Positions 1 to 12,353 of a stretch of 64,000 bases of DNA are shown here, piece after piece. How positions within the stretch are numbered: position 1 is the stretch's first letter; each line of letters starts with the position of its first letter. The stretch is taken from NCBI GenBank assembly GCA_031308135.1, contig JAHLJT010000631.1, forward strand, positions 170,651,270 to 170,715,269. The letters are read 5' to 3'. A program made the position numbers and the translations under genes. The stretch comes from Acheta domesticus. Its lineage: Eukaryota; Arthropoda; Insecta; Orthoptera; Gryllidae. The notes beneath the pieces were generated by a model. It was given only the letters and a program-made list of their open reading frames with translations. It was not told where the DNA came from and did no database searches.

Positions 1-1142
1 GTATATAATTATTAAATATAATTAATTATTTTAAATCAATTTAGATTTTAGTTTAAAATATCTTCAAAATAATGTGTTTACTACTTGGCACAATGTATCC
101 TCAATGGGGAATGAGCCTTTTCTTTCGTAAGTTTTCACTATTTTAAAAAATACTTCGAGTTAAATCTAAAAGTTGTAATTTTTACTGAAGTTTGGTATGA
201 TGCGGTCTAGCACGTGTGCAATTTCAGATTTTATCTGGTCCCCAACAGAGATATACAGTTCAAAATTGGGAAAAAAATCCAAAATTCCAATTTTCAAGAG
301 GATGTAATTTTCAAGGGGTACGTTATATACCAATGATATATTACAAAAGTAACTATACTGTTGTGTGTAAAAGCACAGAAAAAATTAAGGCTTAGATTCT
401 ATTCCTTCTTTGAAAAATTACTCTCTGAAAATCGAATTTCGTTCATTCGCGTTCCTTAGATTTGGTTACAAATATTTCCCAAATAAAAACATAGTAAATA
501 GGTAAATAATATTTCGATTTGCAGGCCAAAGTATGCTGAATCGAACTGCTTTTTATTTTAGAGTGCTAGAACAATCGAGAGCTGAGAAATTTAGGAAAGA
601 GTAAATGTCTGCGAACGCGAAAAATGGTGCACGGCGCGAAACAAAATGGCCGGCATTTGTAAACCAGGTACAATAAAAAAAGTAAAGATGGTTTTGAACA
701 GCCAAAACATAAGGAAATTTAGGTACAAAATATGAATTTTTTCGAGATGGTCGAGCGACCAGTGCTGGACCACCTTAAAATGGATTGACCCCTATTCTAG
801 TTCATTCACTAGCAAACCATGTGTTTTATGCTACAAAAAGAATCTATTATTATTCTCAATAGTTTATTATTTATGATGTTTTGACATGCATGAATGTGCT
901 AAAAATTCCGAATTCGGAAAATGGATCTGCGGTTCACTAAGAGCTTGACAGTTGACCACTCGCTTCGAAAACTTACTTTCTCAAAACTAACAACGTAGAA
1001 AGAAACGGTTTTGAAGCATTTAAACGAACAAATCAGAGCATACAACACAATAAAAATTGAAAAAACACGAAATTTCACGATTTTCATCATTCTCAGATAG
1101 ATAGATACCTTAAAAGTAGACATATTTCCTTCTCATAAGTAT
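1..1142. other. AT-rich DNA, nothing recognised
   Basis: No exon, RNA gene or complete repeat was seen. Faint F1-like phrases occur near 400-500. Confidence 0.5.
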
Positions 1143-1600
1143 ATTAACTAATAGTGCTACAGAATGGCACAAACTCGTTGTAGAGTTATCTATTTTCCTT
1201 GGTAAGGACTTGCTTTGGGATCTTGACCCATCCTTTTGCCACCTGACATCTATCGCCGCTCTTAATACATTTTTGATATTTTCTCAATTTTTCGGTTTTC
1301 TAATGTAAATTCGAAATATTACTTAAGAATGAAAGCTCGAGAGAGGAAACCTCGAGAGTCGAGAGTGGAGAGGAAGAGTGAACCTCGTCCTATTTGCAAT
1401 TTCATTGATAAATTTGAGAAGTTTTTAAGAAAATGGCGTTAAATCGTTACTGTAAATGAGAAATTTAAAGCTCTTCTTCACAGGAGTATTTCGAGTTTAG
1501 AAAAAAACTCATTTATGCCATTTAAAGCAATTCCACACACACATGTAAAACTTTACGCAAATCGCAAAAATGTGCATATTAACGGCGAAAGACATATTTA
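1143..1600 (+). repeat. F1 family copy, degraded
   Basis: It starts with the family head (GTGCTACAGAATGGCACA) and keeps the body up to the next copy, which begins about 450 bp later. Confidence 0.55.
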
Positions 1601-1603
1601 AAA

Positions 1604-2640
1604 ACTAGTGATGCTACAGAATGGCACAGACTTTCCAGTATTACTTTTCTATTTCGTTTGGTCTCGGGAAGCTATTCCACTTGACACAACCCTTGCCAGC
1701 TGCCATCTATCGGCTCCCAAAGTACATTTCCTTGACATTTTCTTCACTTTCTGTTTCCAAATAGTAAAACAGAAACATTACTTTAAGAATATTAAAGAAC
1801 AGTAAAACTTCTTCCTAAATGGCAATTTTCTTTGAAAAATGTGGAACCGTTTTTAAGATAATGGCGTTTACGAGCTAATGTAAATTCGAAATTTGAAGGT
1901 GTTTTCTCAGAAAATTTTTGAGTTTTCGAAAAACTTCTATAGAACTTATTTGAAACACTTTAACTCACCAACACAAGAGTTTACAAATTGCTGGAAATTT
2001 GCATTAATATAGACAGACGGTCGGACAGATGGTCGGATGGAGAGACAGACGTACGGACGGACGGACAGAGGGACGGACGGGCAGACGGATGGACGGACAG
2101 ATGGACGGACAGATGGACGGACAGACGGACGGATGGACAGACGGACGGACAGACGGACGGACGGACGGACGGACGGACGGACGGACGGACGGACGGACGG
2201 ACAGACGGATGGATGGATGGACAGACGGACGGACGGACGGACGGACGGGCGGGGCGGGCGGGCGGGCGGGCGGGCGGGCGGGCGGGCGGGCGGGCGGGCG
2301 GGCGGACGGACGGACGGACGGACGGACGGACGGACGGACGGACGGACGGACGAGACGGACGGACGGACGGACGGACGGACGGACGGACGGACGGACGGAC
2401 GGACGGACGGACGGACGGGCGGGCGGGCGGACGGACGGAACGGACGGACGGACGGATGGACGGCAAAAGGATAGACGGACGGACATTTGTAAAACAACAC
2501 TACTTCGGTATCAGGGTATCCCAAAACGTGTACTTCCATTGAATTTTTCCAAATCGATTTTCCTCAGCATTATATAACTTTCCTCTATTCTACGTATATT
2601 ATTTAGTACATATTCGTATCTACGTAAATGAGAAAGTACA
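1604..2640 (+). repeat. F1 family copy containing the GGAC microsatellite
   Basis: The head ACTAGTGATGCTACAGAATG is followed by the body. The microsatellite then sits where other copies have a few GGAC units, and the tail CGGTATCAGGGTATCCCAAA ... CAGCATTATATAACTTTCCT closes it. Confidence 0.65.
2010..2480 (+). repeat. (GGAC)n microsatellite with GGGC block
   Basis: About 470 bp of GGAC/GGAT/AGAC quadruplets interrupted by a pure GGGC block (about 2248-2303). The long open frames seen across it on both strands are a by-product of the 4-base period. Confidence 0.9.
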
Positions 2641-2699
2641 ATTTCAGGACAAAACATCTAATCGTGTAAGGACATTGCAAACTACAAAAGCATAGTAAA

Positions 2700-3140
2700 A
2701 CTAAGGTGGACAGTCTTTGTCGTACTAGTTAGTTTTCTAATTTTTTTCGCCTGGGTAGATTGATTGTCTTGCCCCATCCTCTTGCCTGCTGTCCTCTACC
2801 ACCACCAAATACATATTTTTTAAAATTTTCCTATTTCTTCGATTTTCTAATGGCAGTACGAAATTATACTTTTAATATTTTAAAGAAGAGTAAAACCTCG
2901 TCCTATATGGAATTTTTTGTTAAAATATTTGGGGCCGATTTTTGTAAAATATCTTTTACGCGTTACTGTAATGCAAATTTGAAGCTCTATTATACAGAAA
3001 ACTTCCGAATTTTTCGAGAAACTTTATTGGAAGTAATTTGAAGACCTTTTACTCACACATGTAATAATGTATATACAAATCGCTGGAAATGTGCATATTA
3101 ACGACGAGAAAGGTATTTAAAAAATAATCGTATAATTTTT
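2700..3140 (+). repeat. F1 family copy, partial
   Basis: It is related to the body of the copies at 1.1 and 1.6 kb (for example AAAGAAGAGTAAAACC and GTGCATATTAACGACG) but lacks a clear head and tail. Confidence 0.45.
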
Positions 3141-3789
3141 GAAAAAACAAAAGAATACTGCAAAAAAATTAATCTCATCTGGTAGACGGAAGCTTCATTT
3201 CAACCCATGTTAAAATCAATAATATTTCATATTTTTTTTATATGGTGAATCACAAAAAGTTGATATTTATTGTCCACATTCTGCAGACATTTTTTTTTTG
3301 AAACTCAAACTGCTTCAAATATTTTTCAACTGATAGTTTTCTTTGAAAAATATATTTGTAGGTGTGCAGTAACCGTTATTTTATCACATTTTTTTGGAAA
3401 ATTATAATATTTATAAAAGGAACTAATGAATGAAAATAACTGACCTACACATCACATTGTTTTAATGCCATGTTGCAGTAAACAGTAAAAAATTCTAATA
3501 ACTTATAAACTCTTTGAGATAGTCGTTCCTAAAATAAGAAAAACACAGTTTGGGGAAAAACAGATTTAAAATGTTCATTTTCAATTTTCATAGTAGTAAT
3601 GTAAGAAGTAATCACAATTCAATGCATCCCAGCTACATAATCTGTTTCATCTTCCTCCTCTGCATTTTTTCTTCTTCTTTTGAGCTCTTTTCATTTTTCT
3701 GGCATGGGTTGTCACACTTTGAACTGCTATTTCAGCTTTCAGTGTTTTCTCCATGTCAATTTGTTGAAGCACCTTCATTGTAGTTTGGC

Positions 3790-5260
3790 CACAATTAATT
3801 CCTTGTAGGTTTAGCACTTATGTTTCTTGATAACACCATTGTTGAATCAAATTACTGCATCATGAACACCAAATTTTAAGGTCTCCATTCTGACAATAAC
3901 TCTTTTAGGGAGTCTAGACAAGACTAGAAAATTTAAACTTACATTCATGTTCTGGATTATTCCATGAAGACATTTCTTTATGAGTTTAGGATTGCCTAAG
4001 TCTCTGAAAACTAGCTTTGGTATATTCATCACTGGAACAGAGAGTTTATTAACATGATTGTAAATTTCATCTGACACTCATGTTGTGTTATATCGACATT
4101 ATGTGTTAGGTCCAAATGGGCAAAGGTAATATTGAGGATTGCTATTTGTAGAAATCTTATGAAAAAGTATTGGCCACAAAGATTTTTTCATTTCATGTAA
4201 ATTGTTAACATTTCCGCGAATACCTAGTTCATAATGTCTTAATTTTGTCGATTTCAGCTTTTAAGAGACAACCTTTACCACTCAGAAGGTTTACCATAGC
4301 CCAGTTTCTTCCCAGAATAGACTTTTACAAGTTTTCTCAGTCTGGCTCTCATTCACTTTTGTACATGAGCTGTGCATTCTAATTTATTAATCACAGCACT
4401 CTCTCCCATATGGTTTGGTACGTGAAACATTATTGTATCCCCTAATGTCTCTGTCTCCCAAGTACACGGTGTAATATACACCTCTGTGAGCAACTGGTCT
4501 CTTGAAAACACCAGCAACTTCCATCCTACCACTATTGCCATCATAATTTTTAGTACAATAATGTGTTAAACTATTGGCAAGTTGACAATTGTAATAGAAT
4601 TTACTCATGATTTCCACATCGATGGTTTTTTCAGTCTCAAAAGGCGTAGCAAAAAACAATGCCATTTAGAGTTGAATGCCCCCGTTTCTACCTGCTACCA
4701 TCAAAACATTCTGTTTCTCACTTCTTTTTCACATTCCTCGCTATGTTCTTGAGTAGCTTCTTCTGCTGCTTCTTTCATAGCTAAATTGGTTACAGTTGCC
4801 ACTTCTCCACCAAAAACCTTGTTATACAAAGAAAATTTTTTGGTGGCTGAAGAATATCTAACAGAGAACACATCACATTTGATGATTGCAAATCTTTTCC
4901 TACTGAGCTGAGAGCATACACTAACGTAATATTGTTTTCATAAAGTTCACATTATTTTTACTAGTTTTTGTTGTTTTTACAAGCACATTGCTTAAATGTT
5001 GTTACCATGTGTGAAACTACACCATGACTCATACTTTTATTTTCACTATGTTTAATTTACTACCACAATATTTACCCACAGCACATTTCTGCAACAACTC
5101 ATTTATAAGATCCAGACTTACGAGTATGTTCCCACCGACGCTCTCCGAACCTAGAATGCATTCACTTTTGCATCCTACGAGAGACGGCGATGAAAATAAT
5201 CTTCTCTTGGATGCACTCGAACTTTTGGATTGCACTGAATCTGTTTCAGAACACATTGCA
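3790..5260 (-). pseudogene. Mutator-like (MULE) transposase-domain relic
   Basis: The minus strand, in several frames, shows the series typical of this widespread insect transposase-like family: an N-terminal block (5256-5029), VYLGDRDIRGYNNV and TKPYG (4665-4387), NKLECTAHVQK (around 4355), RLRKLVKVYSGKKLGYG and a MKKSLW-like helix (4330-4150), then LGNPKLIKKCLHG and VIVRMETLKFGVHDAV (4077-3847). Frame changes and stops throughout show that it is long dead. The assignment rests on motif order recalled from the family, not on a search. Confidence 0.65.
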
Positions 5261-5639
5261 ACTGAATTTTTTGATAGGAGGCATACTAATTCACAATGTA
5301 ATCAAAACTTATATGCACAAATACATGTGAGGAAAAACGGATACGTGATTAGGTAACAAGTGAGGTTCAAAACAGTGCAGGAAACATTGACGAAAGGAAA
5401 CTATTGAAGACACTGAAATAACGATATTTTTAATAAAATATTTCAACAAATTCTTGACACTGAAGTAAAAGGGGGCGTGGCACATGTGGTGCCGTCAAAT
5501 ATTCAAATTCTCATATTTTAGAAGTATTTACCGATCATTACTAAACAAGTACCAACTTATACCCAATGACCGGGCTATTTGAAATCACAAAAAAACCAAA
5601 ACATTTTTTGCGCCCAAATCACTTCCGTCTCTCATTAAG

Positions 5640-6110
5640 TGGCTCATTCACACTAAGCGTACGAAAAGTTTGAAGAAAAAAATTTGGAGGCGTTTTTAAT
5701 AAAATGGTGTTTGAACGTTTCTGAAATTCAGAATTTTGAGCTCATATTCACATAAAACCGTTTTAGATTTAGAGAAATATTATGTGGAATTATTTAAAGC
5801 AGATGTGCATATAAATGCAATCATTTGAACAAATTGTTGGTAATGTAAATATTAACGTGACAGACAAGTCAAAAAATACATTTGTATAATTTTTTATAAT
5901 ATAAAATAATATAGCAACATGGTTTTTATGTCATCTCACAGAGTACTAATACTACTTTAGCACTATACGGATACTACTTTAGCCCAGAGTACAAATACTA
6001 ATTTAGCACTATTCCTACCAAAAATTTAAAGAAAAAATTTGTAGGTGTTTCCAGAAAATCTTGTTTTTGTTCATTTTTCCTTTCTCGTATATGTACGTAT
6101 ATATTGAGTA
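5640..6110 (+). repeat. F1 family copy, partial
   Basis: It has body segments with AAAATTTGGAGGCGTTTTTAA and the ATTAACG...GACAAGT block. It ends near the inverted piece at 6130. Confidence 0.45.
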
Positions 6111-6129
6111 ATGTAATGTAATGTAATGT

Positions 6130-6390
6130 AATGGAGTAATGTTGTGTAGAAAAAGTTATGTCATTCTGCAGAAAATGAATTTCGATAATTCAACGGAAAT
6201 ACACGTTTTCGGGTCCTCTGATGCAGAAAAAGTGTTGCTTTCTTTCGAAACGTCTGCCCGTCTGCGAACACTACTAGCGCCTACACCATACGTAGGATTT
6301 TTTTCAAAATGGATATTCCCGGTCAATCTGACTCCACTCAAGGCGCTATGACTTTTAAGGAGTAAGCCGAGGAAAAACAAAAAGGAGTAA
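6130..6390 (-). repeat. F1 family tail unit, inverted
   Basis: Minus-strand version of the tail and TCAAGGCGC/GATATTCCC segments, including the ACGTCTGCCCGTCTGCG remnant of the GGAC tract. Confidence 0.5.
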
Positions 6391-6404
6391 GACGAACTTT
6401 TGAA

Positions 6405-6626
6405 ATGATTGTGTTTATTGGTTATTTAAGGTCGCATCAATTACTAGGTCATTAGCGACCGCTTTGGATTTCACGTTATGGTATAAGGATGATACGATAT
6501 GGTGATGAGAGCGAGTGAAAGGGTGAACAAATATAACCATGCCCGAGAGTGAACTCGAACCCGCAACCCCTGGGTCCGAAATCACTACGGCACTTCTACT
6601 TAAAGGATCTCGGCCAGGGAGCCAAC
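6405..6626 (-). repeat. tRNA-derived SINE
   Basis: Read on the minus strand it begins GTTGGCTCCCTGGCCGAGATCC (A box) and has GCGGGTTCGAGTTCACTC (B box) about 50 bases on. It continues into a non-tRNA body that ends GTCGCTAATGACC ... ATGCGACCTTAAATAA. The tail matches the fragment at 50579-50650. It does not fold as a functional tRNA. Confidence 0.7.
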
Positions 6627-6649
6627 TATGCGAATTTTATATGTGCATT

Positions 6650-7040
6650 TTAGTGTATTGTTTCAAAAAATTTTAATAAAAACTTTGCAGCCAGTTTTGA
6701 GAAAATTTTGAAAATGTCCCTTCATGAGAGTGAGACTTCATTTAAAGAACCTAAAAAATGTATTCATTTCAAATATTTGTAAAAATTCAAAATTGCGAAG
6801 CATGTAGTCGAAACAGATTGAAGGGGGAATATACATTTTGAAAAAAATACTACGTATGGTTTAGGCGTCAGTGGTGTTAACAGACACACGGACGGACGTT
6901 TTCAAAGAAACACTTTTTCTGTATCAGGGAACCCCAAAACGTATTTCCGTTGAAATCTCGAAATCGATTTTCTGCGGTATTACATAACTTTCTCTGTACT
7001 AGGGTATATTACTCCGTATATACGTACGTATACGATAAAC
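6650..7040 (+). repeat. F1 family tail unit
   Basis: It holds GGGGGAATATACATTTTG, a minimal GGAC tract (ACACGGACGGACG), the TATCAGGGAACCCCAAAACG segment and the closing TATACGTACGTATACG core. Confidence 0.55.
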
Positions 7041-7044
7041 TAAT

Positions 7045-8790
7045 AGATCTATAAAAATCATATTAACAAATAATAATATGAGCTTATGAAATAAACAACT
7101 AGTAACATGGCAGAACCTCTATTTACTTTATTCAGTATATCATCATTAATTACAAAAAGTCAATCACAGACCATTTTTAGTTTTTCAAAGTTATATTTGA
7201 CTTCCAACAATAAAATGATTATCATAGTGTATTTCTATTGCACTCGCGTGGAATTATTCAATATACGGTCAATAGGCGCATGACACCCGTTGTTATACAT
7301 CGCAGATCATATCATCATACACTGGATTTTTAAAGCACATTCTTTGACCGATTTCTTTAAAATTAATTAAAAATTAAACTTATAACATACATGTGATTTT
7401 GTACCATATATTTTCCTGAGCCCATTTCTAGAGCCAAACGAAACAGTTCAGATCATTTAGGTTCAAGGAATTTTGGGTACTAAATGATCAATTAATTTTA
7501 CAACGAATTCCAGTAAGATTATTTTTGTAAGGCTACTAATATTTCAATATTTTCGTTGTAGTCTTTTAATTGACACAATTTTTATCATTGTATACATATT
7601 GTTAATATTTTATTCCTCACAAGCATCTCAAATAAGAAAGAAATTGTTTTTAATAACGGAAATATTATACACACCATTTTCGATGTATTATGGATATACG
7701 AATATTTACACATGCAAATTCTGCATGTTCACATTCCGCAATTATCAATGACATGTGGCTTATTAGCATTGGGTATATTGTAGGCATCTACAGACAGCCG
7801 TCGTAAATTATTTCAGATAAATAAATTGAATCAAGATTAGAATCCACTCTCTATTATCTGTCCAAATATGAGACTATTAATATAGTTTTCAAATAAAATT
7901 AGGCATGCTGTCATAAGATAATAAATCAACCTCTGCCAATTATCTTACTTTCCATTCCCATAAATATGGACCAACATGTGTCTCATATAAAATTACATAA
8001 GATTGTCATATGATGATACGTCAACGGGAAAAAATCGAACGGTTCAAGGCCAAGGGGACTCATTCAGTAGATTCTGAAATTTACATCATGCGTCCCGCAA
8101 CTTCTCCAAATGTAGAATTAGTTTTCAAAAGCATTATTGCAAGCTGAACCCTTGCGATTGCATTGCAAAAGTGGAAGAACTGTACAAAGATACGAGAGAA
8201 AAGTACCACATATGCACTACTTAAAATCGAAAACACCCCAAAATAATTTCATTTCTTCTAGTAGTAATGAAATGAGGAACGTTTGCAAATTCTGGAAGAA
8301 TTCATTATTCACAATCACAACTACAACCCACTATTCACTTTAATCCCAGGGGTAAACAAGTTTCAGAAAATGAAATTAAAATAATTTACATTGACCAAGA
8401 TCTGAACATATTAGGTTGTAGCATGTCTGAGCATAGGCTATAGCAGTAATCTTCCTATCCACTTTACATCAAAATGGTAATGCTGCACATACAATAGTTA
8501 TAATCACTGAAATTTGTTTGTAAATGGATACATTTACGATACGTTACGGTTACGTTAAACTATTACTGAATATTATGTTTATAAACACCTATTAACTTTT
8601 CATTTAATGCACTCGATTTACGAAAAAACTTTATCATCACCTCCCGATACCCGCTCATTTACACGTTTGCTCCTGCTAGTCGACAAAACATCTGCTTTCG
8701 ACAGATCGATGGCAATTCGCAACAGCGAAATAACTAATGACAACAGAAAAGCGTTCATTTTATTATTTTATTATTTTATTACTTTCCCAT
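7045..8790. other. AT-rich intergenic DNA, nothing recognised
   Basis: Short open frames only, with no motif or family resemblance. Confidence 0.5.
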
Positions 8791-8905
8791 ATGCGTACGT
8801 ATAAACGGAGTGATATACGTAGTATAGGGAAAGTTATGTAAAGCTGCGCGAAAAAATGGCGAATTTTTCGGCGGAAAATAAATTCATTGCCGGGCCGTGA
8901 TAACG

Positions 8906-9730
8906 AACTAGTGGTGCTACAGAATGACACAGACTTTCCCGTATTAGTTTTCTATTTCCTTGGGTTTTCGCTAGCTATTCGGAATTGCCACATACTCTTT
9001 CTTGCCAGCTACCATCTATCACAGCCAAAAGTACGAATTGTTTACATTATTATATTTATGAGTACATGCGCTTTAAATAATGCCAAGTAAAGTTTATCGA
9101 AAACACACCGTTTTCTGTGAAAACTATCTCGAATATCCGCATTTTCAGAAACGCTCAAACGCCATTTTCTCATAAATGGCTAAAAAAACTCTTCAAACAT
9201 TTCGATCGGATAGTGCTAATGGCACTCTTTAATATGACGTGAAGTTTATTTTGAGGATTTTTTTTGTTTTTTCAAAAATTACACATATGTAATTGTTTTA
9301 AAGGATCTCTCACATCTTTACTATTCACATTACTAATTTGTAAATATTATTATATTTAGGAGTGTAAGTGCTTCAAATAACTTGAAATAAAGTATTTTTA
9401 AAACTCAGAATTTTCTGTGAAAATGAGCTTCAAATTTCGCATTTTTAGTAGCGCTAAAACGCAATTTTCTTTAAAACGGCACATAATTTTTAAAAGAAAA
9501 TTGCCATTTAGGGCTACGTTTTTGTGTTTTTTTAATATTCTAAAATTAATATTTTCATTCTACTAATAGGAAACCGAAAAATTAAGAAAATGACAAAAAA
9601 CTGTAGTTTTGGCGGTGATAGATGGTGGCTGGCAAGAAAGAGTATGTGGCAATTCCGAATAGCTAGCGAAGACCCAAGGAAATAGAACACTAATACGGGA
9701 AAGTCTGTGCCATTCTTAAGCACCACTTGT
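8906..9730. repeat. F1 short foldback derivative with 128-bp terminal inverted repeats
   Basis: The left end (8906-9033) and right end (9603-9730) are inverted copies of the F1 head (GTGGTGCTACAGAATGACAC / GTGCCATTCTTAAGCACCAC). The body between belongs to the inverted arm only, so one arm has collapsed. A centre-type unit lies just upstream (8790-8905). Confidence 0.7.
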
Positions 9731-9989
9731 TATACGAATAACATTTAGTATTTTTATTGTAAACCCGGTTAATAACAGCACATAGATTTTCGGACCATCA
9801 CTTTTCATTTAAAGGAAATATGACGACATTTCCCTGAGAAGAAAGCTCTATTTTTTCCTGAACGAAAATATTATTATGATGACTTTTTTAACGTCTCCCT
9901 CGCGGGAGGGGGGAACATTTACCTGCCGTAGTCACTTCGGCTAGCCTCACTCGCACGGCTCCGGTGAGCAAGTACAGGCAATGTTGGTG

Positions 9990-10905
9990 GATTCTGTTGG
10001 TTTAATGAAACTCTTCTCCTAAGAATTTTCTTACTAAATGGCATGTATCCAGAATTACAGATTTTTGACTTGTTATCAGCAATTTTCCGGCTCCTAATAT
10101 CTCAAGTTGACGCTTTGTCGATTTTAACACTACTCCAGTATTTGAAATTACTGTAGGTTGAATGGTGACCTTTTTTACCTTCCAGAGCTTCTTTGTCACA
10201 TCTGCCAAATTTTTAGATTTACTAATCTTTGTACTATAGGTAGAACTAATATTATGAGTTAGAGGGATAGCAATATCAATAATTTGCACCTCTTATCTAC
10301 AGAACAAGATGTCAGGGCAGTTGGCTGGTACAGTAACATCACTTCTTATTTCTCTGTCCCAGTATAGCCTCATATTCTGGTTGTCAATAACATTCAAAGG
10401 TTGATTTAAAATAAGGGACATTCATTATGTTTCCTATTAAGTGTTGATGAAGGATTTTCGCCACATTCTTATGTCTCTTGCTGTATTCTGTGCTTGCTAG
10501 AGGTTGACATGATCCATCTATATGTTCTATGGTTTCTGATGGGTTTTTGCATTTCCTGCATTTATCATCTATGCTTGATTCTTTTCGGATATACTTTCGA
10601 TAGTTTCTTGTTGGTATAAACCTGTCTTGAAACACCATCATGATCTCCGTTGTCTCGCCAAATAAGTTTCCTTTTCCTAATCCATAAGTGTGTTGACTCC
10701 TGTTCAACATCTTCGTTCTCCAGCTGGTTGACATACGTTCCATGCAATGTTTTTGATTTCCAATCTGTCTTCTGGTTCTGATAGGCGAAATTCTTATTTG
10801 CGAGATGCAAAGGTATTGCATTCACATCGGCTTTACAGATGACTCGAAAACATATTAAGAGATGCCTGTTAACTATGAAAGTATTGTCCAAGGTTATTCA
10901 TTTGT
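9990..10905 (-). pseudogene. R2-type LINE 3' fragment: CCHC knuckle and restriction-like endonuclease
   Basis: Minus-strand frames 10891-10565, 10821-10384 and 10289-10002, joined by frame changes, give a Cx2Cx8Hx4C zinc knuckle (KCRKCKNPSETIEHIDGSC), then CPDILF ... IIDIAIPLTHN. The latter matches the PD-(D/E)xK pattern of the C-terminal endonuclease of R2-like elements, and SVILDTCHLVRKFL follows. An in-frame stop lies between the PD and the second acidic motif. It is a dead 5'-truncated copy. Confidence 0.75.
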
Positions 10906-12350
10906 TTGATGTGGAGACGTGTGATATTAATTACGTCCATTCCATCGATACGCGGAGGGTAACTCGTTCTATTGCAGCTTACAGGAGTCTCATTATGTGC
11001 TCAGTGAGCTGTGTTCTGATCAGTCTTGAAATATCTTCCAGATCTGTTAATGACCATTTAATAATTCCGAATGAATATGTGAGAACTGGGATTGCATACG
11101 TATTACTGGCTCTTATTTTATTTCTGCTTTAAAGTTTGGTTCTAAGTATGCTTTAGGCAGACATGATCAAATCCACCCATTGTTGTTATTATTCTTATTG
11201 TTGTTATTATTATTATTAATTTTATTATTATTATTAATTTTATTATCATTATTAATTTTATTATTATTGTTTTTATTATTATTTTGTTCAAATAACCAGC
11301 GTACATATTTATGACAATATCTCCCTAAGTAAATGTGTATAATAAATACGTTTTGTAAAAATAAATAATCTAAATGATTACATAAAAAGTTCGAGTAAAT
11401 TTGAATATTCTAAATTATTTACAAAGAAATATTTCTATTTTCCAGTTACTTCGAAAATTACCTTGATACATTATCTACTTAATCCAGCTTATTTTCGTCT
11501 TAATACCTCATAATAGTTTCTTCCATCAAAACGTTCTTTCAACATAAAATCGAAGGTAATTGACTTGCCACACCATCTATTGAGCACATGTGTAACTAAC
11601 TTCCAGTAGCGTGCGATGTTTGCAGATACAGAGCGCAGCGGCGTGGCGGCGCCGTGAAACAGATTCGGCGAAGTGACAGATATCGAATTATACTCTCGTG
11701 AATTGGCGCCTTGCTTGAATGCTGAAATTCTATGACAACTTTGCTCTTCTTTTCTTGTTACATCAAACTTATCCAATGAAATATTATAAAAATAGTAAGA
11801 TACTCTATTATTAATTAGATGAATAAATAAATCTCAATAAATAAATAAATACATTCCTTGAAAGGGGACACGCCCAAAACAAAATTTAGGGGGAGAGAAA
11901 ATATTGCTTTTATTTATTCTATCAATTTTTCACTTTCTTATGCATTCAAAACCACACTTCCTTCCGAACTCGGCTTTCTGAGTAGCATGCTTAAAAATTT
12001 AATCAATGACTGTGGACTAGTGTTAAATGTTGTGAACATGCGCCATTCCTTTAAAATATTTGTTTCCTGTGAAACTGGAACTGGTTTTCTGTTTTGAAAC
12101 AAATGTAAGTCATGAATGGAAAACGTAACTCAAATATAACAATTTTATGTTTAAAAAACATATTTTTGTAAAAAATCCATTTCAAAAATCGCTATTTGAA
12201 TCCGAGGAATAATTTAAAATTAAATGAAAAATATCAGAGGAGTATTCGATTTAAAAAGGTCCTGAAACATTTTATACATTTTAGCGAAATTATTCTCCCA
12301 AACATTCGGTTTAGGTCAGACAAAAGGTTTAGGTCAAAGAAAATAACTAA
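10906..12350. other. Intergenic DNA, no gene seen
   Basis: It contains the TTA microsatellite and a minus-strand open frame of 95 codons (11776-11489) with no recognised motif. The latter's moderate GC may mark another decayed repeat. Confidence 0.4.
11180..11285 (+). repeat. (TTA)n microsatellite
   Basis: Runs of TTA with periodic AATTTTA interruptions. Confidence 0.85.
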
Positions 12351-12353
12351 GGA

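Noticed and set aside
1946..2577. Long overlapping open frames on both strands (RTDG- and PSVR-type repeats)
   Set aside because: They follow from the 4-base GGAC repeat, which is open in every frame; no start context or domain.
5024..5356. Plus-strand open frame of 110 codons
   Set aside because: Shadow of the minus-strand transposase-like relic.
6480..6626. Functional tRNA gene on the minus strand
   Set aside because: A and B boxes are present, but no cloverleaf with paired acceptor arms can be drawn and the body continues as a SINE.
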